Shown here one piece after another: positions 34,760-43,978 of a stretch of 64,000 nt of DNA (position 1 is the first letter of the stretch; each line of letters opens with the position of its first letter). A program made the position numbers and the translations under genes. This DNA is from Chryseobacterium sp. Leaf405. Lineage in GTDB: Bacteria > Bacteroidota > Bacteroidia > Flavobacteriales > Weeksellaceae. A model generated the notes under the pieces. The model did not search any database, was not told the DNA's origin, and worked only from the letters and a program-made list of their open reading frames with translations. The stretch spans positions 351,510-415,509 of the forward strand of contig NZ_LMQN01000012.1 of assembly GCF_001425355.1 (NCBI RefSeq), read 5' to 3'.

Positions 34760-36697
34760 ATGAAAACAGAATCACAGAATATACTGCAAAACCCTTCATT
34801 CCGTCCGGCTCAGAATGCCGATGGAGTTTCAGAAAATCATCATGCGGGAATCAACCGGCTCGTGAAACTTTCTTTAGTCATTGAAGGAAAAGTTATCAAG
34901 TATTACAAACATTTCAAACTGACTCAAAGCTCAAAACGTCATCATGAATTCAGTGTTACATTGGCTCACGATGCGTTGGGTGACCGCCAGACTCATACGC
35001 TGGAAGAAGCGAATAAGTTTCTTGGAAAACGTCTGACAGCCGTAATTTCCTATAAAGATATTGAAAGCAGTCCGGAAAGAAACTTCGTAGGAGTGATCAC
35101 AGGTGTAGGTTTCAGTCAGGAAAAGATGAGTCTCGGAAATATTGTTTTAATAGGGTACAGCCCAACCATTTTATTGGATGGAGCCCCTCACATTCAGAGT
35201 TTCGGAGGCGCCTCACCCGTGAATATGGGAATTATCGCCAATGAAGTGATTAAACAAGGTCTTGATTCAAGTCGTTTTGATGTAAGAGTTGATACGAATG
35301 ATTATTCTCAGATCACTTACAGCAGTCAATATGACGAGACGCATTACAATTATTTAGCAAGAATGGCTGAAGCGTATGGCGAACAGTTTTATTATGATGG
35401 TGAAGTGCTGCATTTCGGAAAGCTTCCACCTCAGAATAAACCAATTAAACTGACGTACGGGAGCAGTGCCAATGATATTAGAGTTGAATTAAAAGCAGTT
35501 CATACAAAACCACAGTTTTACGGGTACAACAGCAGTAAAAATCAAAAATTAACATCGGGAGAAACGCCGATTCAGCATGTGAGTGATTTGGCAAAAACTG
35601 CATATGCTCACAATGATAAAATTTTTAAAACTCCTTCATTACAGGTTGCTCCGATTAAAGCATCCACGCATCTGGATGTTGAATATTCACAAAAAAGTAC
35701 GGCAGGAAGTGAAGCGGTGAACGTATTTTCTTTATCAGGAAATACAACGGTTCCGTTTTTACATCCGGGATGTATTGTTGATGTTCAAATGAGAAAATTA
35801 GATACCAATGAATCATCTTATTTCACAAGAATTATGGTGACGGAAGTTTCTCACGAAATAGATACCATCGGTCATTACACAGGAAGCTTTGAAGGAATTG
35901 CTTCGGACACAGGGTTTTTGCCAAAACCGGAATTTAAAACTCCAAAAGCAGAGCCTCAGCTGGCAACCGTAATTTCCAATGCAGATCCTGAAGGTCAAGG
36001 AAGAATTCAGGTTAGATTTGACTGGCAAACAAATGATACGACTCATTTTATCAGAATGATGAGTCCGGATGCGGGCGGAACAGATCAGGTAAATCAAAAT
36101 AGAGGATATGTGGCAATTCCGGAAGTTGGTGATCAGGTAATGGTGAATTTTGTTCACAGTCATCCTGACAGACCTTTCGTGATGGGAGGAATGTTCCACG
36201 GTGGAATCGGTCTTGGCGGCGGAATGGATAACAGAGTGAAATCAATTCAGACAAGAAGCGGTCACAGAGTTATTTTTACGGAAGATGAAAGTATTATTAT
36301 TACCGATAAATCCGGAAACGAAATTCATTTGGATACAACAGGAAGCAATATCACGATCACCGCTCCCGAAACAATGACACTGAACTGCCGAAATATGAAT
36401 ATCAACGTCGGCGAAAATATGACGACCAATGTCGGAATGAATAAATCTGATACCATTATGGTCAATCATACAGAAAGCATCGGATCAATGAAATATGTGA
36501 CAACAGGTTCAGATTTCATGACCAATGTTGTCGGAAAGATGAGTCATTATGTAAAAGGTGATATGGAAGTGTATGGCGAGCAGGAACATAAATTAACCAG
36601 CCTTAAAGGGGTGGAAGTCAGCAGCGAAGGAAAAGTAGAGCATCACGCAGAAAAAGAAGTGCAGAATAATAGTGGCGAGAAATCTAAAAATCACTAA
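34760..36697 (+). CDS. tssI: T6SS spike protein VgrG (TssI), copy 1
   Basis: This 645-residue spike protein has the gp27-like first half (NRLVKLSLVIEGKVIKYYKH, YLARMAEAYGEQFYYDGEV) and the gp5-like OB domain (GRIQVRFDWQTNDTTHFIRM, VAIPEVGDQVMVNFVHSHPD, PFVMGGMFHGG). A repetitive beta-helix tail ends in a charged stretch. Three copies sit on the Hcp tube and carry the tip. It ends 2 bases before a DUF2235 lipase gene, its likely cargo. The N-terminus lacks the roughly 80-residue extension of the second VgrG. Confidence 0.93.
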   Translation: MKTESQNILQNPSFRPAQNADGVSENHHAGINRLVKLSLVIEGKVIKYYKHFKLTQSSKRHHEFSVTLAHDALGDRQTHTLEEANKFLGKRLTAVISYKDIESSPERNFVGVITGVGFSQEKMSLGNIVLIGYSPTILLDGAPHIQSFGGASPVNMGIIANEVIKQGLDSSRFDVRVDTNDYSQITYSSQYDETHYNYLARMAEAYGEQFYYDGEVLHFGKLPPQNKPIKLTYGSSANDIRVELKAVHTKPQFYGYNSSKNQKLTSGETPIQHVSDLAKTAYAHNDKIFKTPSLQVAPIKASTHLDVEYSQKSTAGSEAVNVFSLSGNTTVPFLHPGCIVDVQMRKLDTNESSYFTRIMVTEVSHEIDTIGHYTGSFEGIASDTGFLPKPEFKTPKAEPQLATVISNADPEGQGRIQVRFDWQTNDTTHFIRMMSPDAGGTDQVNQNRGYVAIPEVGDQVMVNFVHSHPDRPFVMGGMFHGGIGLGGGMDNRVKSIQTRSGHRVIFTEDESIIITDKSGNEIHLDTTGSNITITAPETMTLNCRNMNINVGENMTTNVGMNKSDTIMVNHTESIGSMKYVTTGSDFMTNVVGKMSHYVKGDMEVYGEQEHKLTSLKGVEVSSEGKVEHHAEKEVQNNSGEKSKNH

Positions 36698-36699
36698 AG

Positions 36700-38370
36700 A
36701 TGAGCATCGAATATTTTGTAGAAGGCAAAGCCGTCACCAGAACTGGTGGTGATAACAGAACTTTTGCCAAAGAAGGTATCAGCCATAACAGTGCTGAAAC
36801 AGTGGAACAGAAAGGAAATGACACAGGCGTAAGTTACAATACAGCAGAAACAATCAATCCTAATGATAAACCGGTTGATACTATTGACGTTAGTTTAAAT
36901 CTTTTTTTTGACGGAACTCAGAATAACAAAACCAATACACGGCTTGGCAAAGATTTTAAAGAAGCAAGCAGTAATGGAGACGATAGTTATAATAATGAGT
37001 TTACTAATGTAGCAAGAGGCTATGATGCCATAGATGCGAATGCGCAAAATCAGGTTTCCTGGTACATTGAAGGAATTGGTACAGAAGACAGAAAAAGCGA
37101 CAGTGTTCTTGGTGGAGTTGCCCAGGGAACGGGAAGCACCGGTGTTGTTGCAAAAGTAGCGAAAGGATGCAAAAAAGGAGCAGAAGCCATTGCCTCAAAA
37201 TTTAAAGGGCAAAAGAAAACGATTAATCTTACAGTAAATGTTTTTGGTTTCAGCAGAGGAGCGGCGGCGGCGAGACATTTTGTGCACGTTGCCAATACAA
37301 TGCCTCTTTTTTTAGGTGAAAAAAAGCTACAGGTTTTTTCGCCTGACAATAGTGATAACGGAGTTTTAGTTATTAATGATAAAGATGGTTCCAAATTGCA
37401 GTTTATCAGTCAGTACGGATACTTCGGGGCTTGCCTGATGGAAAAGGAATTAGATATCAAACAAATAAAATTCAGGTTTGCCGGACTGTACGATACGGTG
37501 GCATCTTACGGATTGAATCACCGTGGAGGCTGGGGAATTGATAATGATACCAAACAGTTAGGTTTAGATACTGTTGGTCGTGGAAAAGTTTCATTTGTCC
37601 TGCAATTGGCTGCGGATGATGAATACAGAGATAATTTTGATTTAACAAATATCGACAGCGCCGGCTTATACGGATTAGAATTTACCCTTCCCGGTGTTCA
37701 CTCGGATATTGGCGGATCTTACGGAAACGGGGATGAGGAAATTTCTGTTTTGTTATGTGAATCTTATGATCCGTATCACAATTTTGAGACACATAAAGAA
37801 TGTGAAGAGTTTAAAAAAATTGTTGTAGAAGAAGGCTGGTACGACGATAAACAGTTGGAAATAAAATATTTTCGACAGTCGGATGTCAAGTATGGGAGAT
37901 TTTGGAATTTTGCTTCTCAATATTACGGATTAGTTGGAACAAGAAAGTTGTCTAATAAATATGATCAGGTTCCCTTGAACCAGATGTTTCATTATTCTAG
38001 GGAGAACGATGTAAAATACTTGGAGACTAGGATTGAAGAAAATCATAAAATCACCGATCCTTTTTTAAGTGGAATTTACAGTCAGTTAGCAACATACATG
38101 AACGCCTGCAATGATTTGAGAAATAAGTATGTTGATGATTATAAAGCAGGAAAAAATCCGTCAGCATCCAAATATATTTCAGATATAAAGGCATTGTCTT
38201 ACTTAGGACATATCGATCCTGAAGATTTAAAAAAATTAAGAAAAGAATATTTGCATTGGTCTGTGAAAGCCAATCAGATCGGGTTGGATGCAAAGCCTAA
38301 TGATAATGCACCGAAAAGGAAAGGAGCATTAGCAGCTCAATACAGAAAAAGAAATATACAGAATGGATAA
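36700..38370 (+). CDS. DUF2235 phospholipase effector (Tle1-type)
   Basis: This 556-residue protein carries the DUF2235 alpha/beta hydrolase signature: LNLFFDGTQNNKTNT (about 66-80), the nucleophile motif VFGFSRGAAAARHF (Ser about 183), RFAGLYDTVASYG (Asp about 265) and LPGVHSDIGGSYG (His about 334). Tle1 effectors of other T6SSs have the same triad and cleave membrane phospholipids. The N-terminal 60 residues are disordered and may bind the spike. It follows VgrG1 by 2 bases and overlaps a DUF2931 lipoprotein gene by 8 bases. Confidence 0.87.
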   Translation: MSIEYFVEGKAVTRTGGDNRTFAKEGISHNSAETVEQKGNDTGVSYNTAETINPNDKPVDTIDVSLNLFFDGTQNNKTNTRLGKDFKEASSNGDDSYNNEFTNVARGYDAIDANAQNQVSWYIEGIGTEDRKSDSVLGGVAQGTGSTGVVAKVAKGCKKGAEAIASKFKGQKKTINLTVNVFGFSRGAAAARHFVHVANTMPLFLGEKKLQVFSPDNSDNGVLVINDKDGSKLQFISQYGYFGACLMEKELDIKQIKFRFAGLYDTVASYGLNHRGGWGIDNDTKQLGLDTVGRGKVSFVLQLAADDEYRDNFDLTNIDSAGLYGLEFTLPGVHSDIGGSYGNGDEEISVLLCESYDPYHNFETHKECEEFKKIVVEEGWYDDKQLEIKYFRQSDVKYGRFWNFASQYYGLVGTRKLSNKYDQVPLNQMFHYSRENDVKYLETRIEENHKITDPFLSGIYSQLATYMNACNDLRNKYVDDYKAGKNPSASKYISDIKALSYLGHIDPEDLKKLRKEYLHWSVKANQIGLDAKPNDNAPKRKGALAAQYRKRNIQNG

Positions 38371-39421
38371 ATTAGCCTTTAAAATAGTATGTTTTTTTAT
38401 ACTTCTTACTCAAAATATTAGTTGTCAGAAAATGAAAGAAGAAAAACTTCCCGAATTTCATATTGAAATAAGTCATCCTCATAATGATTTGGATATCACT
38501 CCGGTTATAGACAAAATTCCGACACTGGAAGGCGGTGTTGCAACGCTGCCTTACGGAAGTACTTCCGGAACCTGGGGCTGGTCAGGGAAAGGCTGGACAG
38601 AACAATATGGAACTCCCATTGGTGCAGATATTACCTATTTTTCGAGATATGAAGATACATTTTATCATCTGAAAGCAGATTTTCCTGTTGATAAAATCAA
38701 AGATTATATGAAACGGGCTTATGCGCAGGGAGAAGCTTCTCTTTCTACAAAATCTATTGAAGAGTATAAAGATTTGGGAAGGTTTCAGCATTACAGCAGT
38801 GCAGAGAATCCTTACGAAAGTTTCACTACATTGGTTTTTGGTTTTGCGCCAAAAGGAATGGTCGTTGTCTGGTTGCGTTTTGGAATTGTTCAGATCGAAT
38901 TGGGAAAATATCAATCTGAGATTGTAAAAGATGATAAAGAATTAGAAAAAAAGCTATTTTCAAATCTGTCGGTTACTCGTGAAGAAATGAAAAAGAAAAG
39001 ATTTCTGAATAAAAGTCCGAAAGAATGGGAAGATTACCGAACAAAATATGCCTGGAAACCAGTAATTACTTCAGAAAATAAAGGATTAAAGAATTTTGAA
39101 ATGAATCTGACTTATTATAATGGAGAAACAGAAATTTTACTGCGTCCCTGGATCGACAAAGCTTCTGTAAAAGAAAGAGCGATTCCGCAAGAATTAAACT
39201 TTACCTGGGAAACAGGAATAAATCAACAATATATCGGAAGAGCTTATTTTAATTGGGAACGGGTAAATGAAGCTTTTAAAAAAGCAGGAAAAGGAAACGT
39301 AGAATTCAAAATCGCTGATGATAACAGAAGTTTTCAGATTTTATTAAATAACGAACCTTTACCAACAGACAGCACGAGAATTTTCAAGACAGAACATGAA
39401 TATCATGATTCTTATAAATAA
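38363..39421 (+). CDS. DUF2931 lipoprotein, likely immunity to the Tle1-type lipase
   Basis: This 352-residue protein has a lipoprotein signal (FFILLTQNISCQKMK) and the DUF2931 hallmarks GSTSGTWGWSGKGWTEQYG and PIGADITYFSRYEDTFYHL. Its start overlaps the end of the lipase gene by 8 bases, so the two are translated together. DUF2931 proteins often stand next to T6SS lipase genes. An outer-membrane or periplasmic immunity role is the best reading but not proven. Confidence 0.8.
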   Translation: MDKLAFKIVCFFILLTQNISCQKMKEEKLPEFHIEISHPHNDLDITPVIDKIPTLEGGVATLPYGSTSGTWGWSGKGWTEQYGTPIGADITYFSRYEDTFYHLKADFPVDKIKDYMKRAYAQGEASLSTKSIEEYKDLGRFQHYSSAENPYESFTTLVFGFAPKGMVVVWLRFGIVQIELGKYQSEIVKDDKELEKKLFSNLSVTREEMKKKRFLNKSPKEWEDYRTKYAWKPVITSENKGLKNFEMNLTYYNGETEILLRPWIDKASVKERAIPQELNFTWETGINQQYIGRAYFNWERVNEAFKKAGKGNVEFKIADDNRSFQILLNNEPLPTDSTRIFKTEHEYHDSYK

Positions 39422-39441
39422 AAAATAAATTGAGAATAATT

Positions 39442-39474
39442 TTCCGTTAAGTGTAGATTTAGCGGAATTTTTTT
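39442..39474 (+). terminator. Terminator after the lipase/immunity pair
   Basis: The stem TTCCGTTAA with TTAGCGGAA (one U-G wobble) and an 8-base loop is followed by a T run, 21 bases after the stop codon. It closes the clpV-to-DUF2931 unit. Confidence 0.65.
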
Positions 39475-39638
39475 TAGTTTGAAAACTCGATCAATGCATG
39501 ATAATATTTGTTAATTTTAAGTTAATTAAATCTTAATATTTCCCATTAAAGTGTTAAAAATTATTTATATAGTGTTTGATTTTTTAGATTTAATTATTTA
39601 ATTATCAATCTATTATAGGTTTGATTATTTCTATTATA

Positions 39639-39753
39639 GTAGAATTACTACACCAAATCGTAGAACTACTACAAAAAGTAAGATTAAATTAAAATTGTTT
39701 CCGGAATAAAAATAAGTGCTCTATCTTTGACTCAACAAATCAACCAAATCACA
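39639..39753 (+). promoter_or_regulatory. hcp2 promoter with paired activator-type repeats and leader
   Basis: GTAGAATTACTAC (39639-39651) and GTAGAACTACTAC (39660-39672) repeat with a 21-base period. Each is a dyad, GTAG-N5-CTAC. TATCTTTG (39722-39729) is a perfect -7 box, 49 bases after the second copy, the same gap as at hcp1. CCAAATCACA follows at 39744-39753. A -33 box is missing. Confidence 0.7.
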
Positions 39754-39781
39754 AAATATTAACGATTAAAATTTACGAATC

Positions 39782-40195
39782 ATGGCAGCAAATTCAAGAG
39801 GAATCTTAAAATTCAACAACGGAGAAGGACAGAAATTATTAAAACTGAACTACAGCGTATCAAGATCTACAGACGTATCTGGTAGAGTAGCTTCAGACCC
39901 TTCTAATGCAATTATCAAAGTTACAGTGGAAGCAACTGAAAAATCTGACATCCTTGAAAGCTTACTAAACGGAAAATACAAGCCTACAACTGGTGAAATT
40001 ACTTTCAATAAATCTCACGAAGAAGGTACTTTGATTACTTTAACTTGGAATAACGGATACGTGATCCAACACGAAGTAGACTTCGATGCGGTAGACGAAA
40101 ACAGTATGTTGATCAGTTTCATCGTAAGTGCTGAAACAATCGATTACGGTAACTCAAACTACCAAGGTCTATGGCCAGGTGGAACAAGTAACTAA
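39782..40195 (+). CDS. tssD: T6SS tube protein Hcp (TssD), copy 2
   Basis: This 137-residue Hcp differs from copy 1 at about a dozen positions, mostly in the second half (TLTWNNGYVIQHEV against TLKWENGYVVQHEV), plus a slightly longer C-terminus (GLWPGGTSN). Hcp rings can carry small effectors in their lumen, so the changes may tune cargo. It has its own promoter and terminator and heads the VgrG2-RHS module. Confidence 0.92.
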   Translation: MAANSRGILKFNNGEGQKLLKLNYSVSRSTDVSGRVASDPSNAIIKVTVEATEKSDILESLLNGKYKPTTGEITFNKSHEEGTLITLTWNNGYVIQHEVDFDAVDENSMLISFIVSAETIDYGNSNYQGLWPGGTSN

Positions 40196-40229
40196 AACTT
40201 ACAATCATCTTAGTAAAATAAAATTGGAC

Positions 40230-40271
40230 ACAGAATAGTAAGCTCCCACAGAGTAAGCTATTCTGTTTTTT
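40230..40271 (+). terminator. Terminator after hcp2
   Basis: A 9-base perfect stem (ACAGAATAG with CTATTCTGT) and a 19-base loop run into a T6 tract. It lies 35 bases past the stop codon, as at hcp1. Confidence 0.7.
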
Positions 40272-40427
40272 CTTTTCTGAAACTAAATTATTTCATATTT
40301 TTTAATTTAATGAACTATTAATCAGTTATAAATTGAAATTTTGATTAATGAAGATTTATTTGATTTTATATCGAATAAATTTTAGCATTTAAAATAAAAC
40401 ACACCAATCATTCAAAATTTTAAGGCT

Positions 40428-42596
40428 ATGTTTCAAGATAACAATACGCCAAAAATGCCTTCTCCTACGGGGAAACCTTCCATGACAGAAAAAATGGAAG
40501 AGATGAAAGAAATGGCAACCGATCAGGCTGTTAATACAACAACTGAAAAAATTCAGGAAAAAACCAATGGAACGGTTCAGAAAACAACTCAAAAACTGGT
40601 ACAGGCTCAGGCTTATACGGGAGTTGTAACAGGAACTTCCGGAATGTTGATGAATCAAAAACTACAGCCTAATACTCCCACTTTAGTCGAAGATAAAGTC
40701 TGGTCTCAGCAGCCGACTTCCAAAATACACAATGCCAAAGCCATTCCTGAAAGTCAAATCCAGGGCATCAACCGTGTCGTGAAATTGGATATTGTTGTTG
40801 AAGGAAAAGCGATAAAGCATTTTAAAAATTTTCAGTTAAAACAAAGCGCTACAAGACATCATGAATTTATTTTAATGTTGGCTTATGATACCTTGGGAAG
40901 TGCAGAAAATTATAATCTGGAGGAAGCTCAGAACTTTTTAGGAAAAAGAATTACTGTTGTTTTCAAATATAAAGATGTTGAGGACGGTCCCGAGAGAAGT
41001 TTCGTCGGTGTAATCACAGAAGTTGGTTTCAGCCAGGAAAAAGGTAGTCTGGGAAATATTGTTCTCACAGGCTGCAGCCCGACGGTTCTGCTTGATGCAG
41101 CGCCACATATTCAGAGTTTTGGGGGTGCACAGGAAATTAGTTTAAACAGTATCGCCGATCACGTTATTAAAGAAGGTCTAGGACAGGGAAAGTTCGATTT
41201 CAGAGTAGATTCCAACCACGGAAATGTTTCCTACAGTTCGCAATACGAAGAAACACATTATAATTATCTGGCCCGAATGGCAGAAGCATATGGCGAACAG
41301 TTTTACTACGATGGTGAAGTTCTTCATTTCGGAAAACTACCACCTCAGGAAAAACCTGTGAAATTGATTTATGGAAGTAGTGTGAATGATGTGAAGATTA
41401 CAATGAAAGCACAGCACGTAAATCCAAGTTTTTATGGGTACAACAGCAGTAAAAACGAAAAATTAACGACTGGAAATTCAAAGATTTCCCATACTTCAGA
41501 TATTGCTAAAAGGGCATATGAAATTTCAGAAAAAACGTTTACAACACCTTCATTACGAGTGGCTCCAATTAAAGCCGTATCTTTTATGGATGTTGAAACG
41601 TCACAAAAAGGAACGGCCGGAAGTAAAGCTTCCGATGTTTTTATAACTTCAGGAAATACAACTGTTCCGTTCTTGTATCCGGGTTGTATCGCAGATATAG
41701 AAATGCGGAAAACTGACAGTAATGAAACGGCTTACTTCACCAAATTAATGATTCTCGAAGTTAATCATGAAGTCGATGCGAGAGGATATTATACAGGAAC
41801 TTTTGATGCTATTGCTTCCGACACAGGATTTATTCCCCGTCCGGAATTTCAAACTCCGAAAGCTGATTCTCAGTTTGCAAAAGTAATTTCAAACACCGAT
41901 CCTTTAAATCAGGGAAGAGTTCAGGTACAGTTTGACTGGCAAAACGGTTCTACCACAACAGAATACATTCGTGTAATGACTCCCGATGGTGGTGGAAGCG
42001 AAAAAGTGAACAAAAACCGTGGGTTTATGGCGATTCCTGAAGTTGGCGATCAGGTGGTTGTGAATTTTGCACATCAGCATCCCGACAGGCCTTTCGTAAT
42101 GGGAGGGATGTTCCACGGCGGAGTTGGCGGTGGTGGTGGAGCCGGCAATAATATTAAAAGTTTAAGCAGTAAAAGCGGTCACATCGTAAGTCTTGACGAC
42201 GGCGGTGGAATGACGGTAAGAGATAAAGATCAGAACCAAGTATTCCTTGACGGAGCTGGAAATATCAGTGTTGACAGTAAAATATCCATCACTTTAACAT
42301 GCGGAAGCAGTTCTATTTTCATGGATAAAGATGGAAATATTGTGATTAAAGGAAAAGAAATTATGGTTCAGGGAAACAATATTGGCGTTGGAGGAACGGC
42401 AAGTGTCGGAATTGGCGTAGGTCCTGAAGGCGGAGATCCCACATCAGGAATCGGTATTGAGAGAACTACTTTGGATGTCGGAACAACCACACTTTCGATG
42501 GGAGCGAAAACAGAAGCGAATCTGAGCAGTGCAAAAATAAATATCGGAGGAGGAAATGAAACAAATATCGTAAGTGGAACTGTAAAACTTAACTAA
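40428..42596 (+). CDS. tssI: T6SS spike protein VgrG (TssI), copy 2, with N-terminal extension
   Basis: The conserved VgrG body starts at about residue 112 (INRVVKLDIVVEGKAIKHF), with YLARMAEAYGEQFYYDGEV and PFVMGGMFHGGVGGGGGAGN as in copy 1. About 80 extra residues precede it: a Met/Glu/Lys-rich helix (MTEKMEEMKEMATDQAV) and a small hydrophobic segment (YTGVVTGTSGMLM). The tail also differs, being rich in Gly/Ser/Thr beta repeats. The extension may recruit the RHS cargo or its TPR partner. It ends 6 bases before the TPR gene. Confidence 0.92.
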   Translation: MFQDNNTPKMPSPTGKPSMTEKMEEMKEMATDQAVNTTTEKIQEKTNGTVQKTTQKLVQAQAYTGVVTGTSGMLMNQKLQPNTPTLVEDKVWSQQPTSKIHNAKAIPESQIQGINRVVKLDIVVEGKAIKHFKNFQLKQSATRHHEFILMLAYDTLGSAENYNLEEAQNFLGKRITVVFKYKDVEDGPERSFVGVITEVGFSQEKGSLGNIVLTGCSPTVLLDAAPHIQSFGGAQEISLNSIADHVIKEGLGQGKFDFRVDSNHGNVSYSSQYEETHYNYLARMAEAYGEQFYYDGEVLHFGKLPPQEKPVKLIYGSSVNDVKITMKAQHVNPSFYGYNSSKNEKLTTGNSKISHTSDIAKRAYEISEKTFTTPSLRVAPIKAVSFMDVETSQKGTAGSKASDVFITSGNTTVPFLYPGCIADIEMRKTDSNETAYFTKLMILEVNHEVDARGYYTGTFDAIASDTGFIPRPEFQTPKADSQFAKVISNTDPLNQGRVQVQFDWQNGSTTTEYIRVMTPDGGGSEKVNKNRGFMAIPEVGDQVVVNFAHQHPDRPFVMGGMFHGGVGGGGGAGNNIKSLSSKSGHIVSLDDGGGMTVRDKDQNQVFLDGAGNISVDSKISITLTCGSSSIFMDKDGNIVIKGKEIMVQGNNIGVGGTASVGIGVGPEGGDPTSGIGIERTTLDVGTTTLSMGAKTEANLSSAKINIGGGNETNIVSGTVKLN

Positions 42597-42602
42597 ATAC
42601 TG

Positions 42603-43862
42603 ATGAATCCTGTAGATCTGGAATTGGTAAAATTAAAAAGACAGTGGCAAAACGTTGTTAAAGCTAATGATAAAATGCCAATGCTCATCTGTCATGGGGA
42701 AAAACATGAGACCGATCTTTTTGACGGATTTATAAAATCAAGATTATCCGAAGATTATGATGGTGAAGATCTTTTTTTAATTCATTATCAGGAGTTTAAC
42801 GGGATGGATGCTTTCGGGCAGAATTTATTTGATGAATGGAAAGAATATTATGATTTATTAGAAAAAAATGAAGAAAATATTCCGAAGTGGGAATTGAATA
42901 TTTCTGATAATCAATTTGATACAGATGCTAATAAAGCTTTTTTTCCTTTGTTAGAATTAAAGAAAAACTTTCCTAATCTTAAAAATTCCAAGATCTATTT
43001 ATACATCGCACCACTGAGAATCAGTAATATTGAAGAATTATCAATTTGGATAAAAGAATGGTGCAAGCTTTGTGAAAAATCGGAAAATCACGATATTAAA
43101 CTGGTTTGGGCAGAACATCACACTTATAAAACGTTGCCGGAAAATTCTTTGGCACAAAGCTTCAGAGTCGAGGTGGATATTCATCAATTGATGCAAAATA
43201 CGGCAGCGCATACCAATCGAAAGAAAAACAGTGTAGATACAGATTTTCAACAGCAAATTCTTACGGCAAGCAACCATTTAAGCAAAGGAAGATATAGGGA
43301 AGCTGAGTTTTCATTAAAAACTGCCGTAAAATTAGCTAAAGAGCAAAATAATAAGCAAGGTGAAATTTCAGCTTATTTTATGTTGACTCAAGCTTTCATT
43401 GCAGATCGAAAAAAGGAAAAGGCAGAAGACATGTATCAAAAAATATTTGAAGAAGTTGATCCTAATTCTCCACTGGAAATACAGATGTACATGAATTACG
43501 GAAGTTATTTATTGGGAAATTCAAAAAAATCAAGAGCAGAAAAAGCCTTCGAAAAAGCTGCGGAAGTTGCCAAAGAAATTGGGGAATATGCAATGGTAAT
43601 AGAATGTTACAGAATCATCGGAACCTTGAATGATACGCTTTTATCAAAAGATAAAATGATCGAATATTTTGAAAAATGTCTCGAGATCGCAAAAATAATG
43701 GAACCTTCAACAAGAGAATCGAGCAGTTTGAAATTTATTGCCTCCATGCTATTTATCAAATATGAAGACGACAACGACAAAAAAATAATATTGGATCAAG
43801 AAATGAAAAATTATTTTGGAGAAGGTTGGAAAGTAAGTGTTGAGAAACCAAAACACAATTAA
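42603..43862 (+). CDS. TPR-repeat protein between VgrG2 and the RHS toxin (probable effector adaptor)
   Basis: This 419-residue soluble protein has an alpha/beta N-terminal half (about 1-200: MPMLICHGEKHETDLFDGF, LFLIHYQEFNGMDAFG, KIYLYIAPLRI) and a C-terminal TPR array (about 215-400: KGRYREAEFSLKTAVKLAKE, KSRAEKAFEKAAEVAKEIG). It has no signal peptide or enzyme motif. In other T6SSs this slot holds a chaperone (DUF4123/Tap or EagR) that loads the effector on VgrG. A similar role is inferred here. The N-terminal half resembles an ATPase-like fold without a P-loop that I can see. Confidence 0.7.
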   Translation: MNPVDLELVKLKRQWQNVVKANDKMPMLICHGEKHETDLFDGFIKSRLSEDYDGEDLFLIHYQEFNGMDAFGQNLFDEWKEYYDLLEKNEENIPKWELNISDNQFDTDANKAFFPLLELKKNFPNLKNSKIYLYIAPLRISNIEELSIWIKEWCKLCEKSENHDIKLVWAEHHTYKTLPENSLAQSFRVEVDIHQLMQNTAAHTNRKKNSVDTDFQQQILTASNHLSKGRYREAEFSLKTAVKLAKEQNNKQGEISAYFMLTQAFIADRKKEKAEDMYQKIFEEVDPNSPLEIQMYMNYGSYLLGNSKKSRAEKAFEKAAEVAKEIGEYAMVIECYRIIGTLNDTLLSKDKMIEYFEKCLEIAKIMEPSTRESSSLKFIASMLFIKYEDDNDKKIILDQEMKNYFGEGWKVSVEKPKHN

Positions 43863-43956
43863 ATATGAAAAATTTTACACCATTAAGATCTTGATTAAAA
43901 AAACTAAGAAGTTTATTCTTAATGGTTCAAAAAAATTACAGTACAATGTAAATATA

Positions 43957-43966
43957 CCAAATCACA
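43957..43966 (+). promoter_or_regulatory. CCAAATCACA leader element before the RHS gene
   Basis: The 10-mer lies 12 bases before the RHS start, as in hcp2 and the DUF4280 gene. No TAnnTTTG box is near, although TACAATG occurs about 15 bases upstream. Confidence 0.35.
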
Positions 43967-43978
43967 AATTGAAATATC

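Larger units (their letters stand above)
39422..39781. other. Gene-free 360-base gap: terminator, paired repeats and hcp2 promoter
   Basis: The only gap above 300 bases in the T6SS island. It holds the terminator at 39442, an A/T-rich stretch (about 39480-39635) with no recognisable signal, the paired 13-mers at 39639-39672, the -7 box at 39722 and the CCAAATCACA leader at 39744. No reading frame of note is present. Confidence 0.7.
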
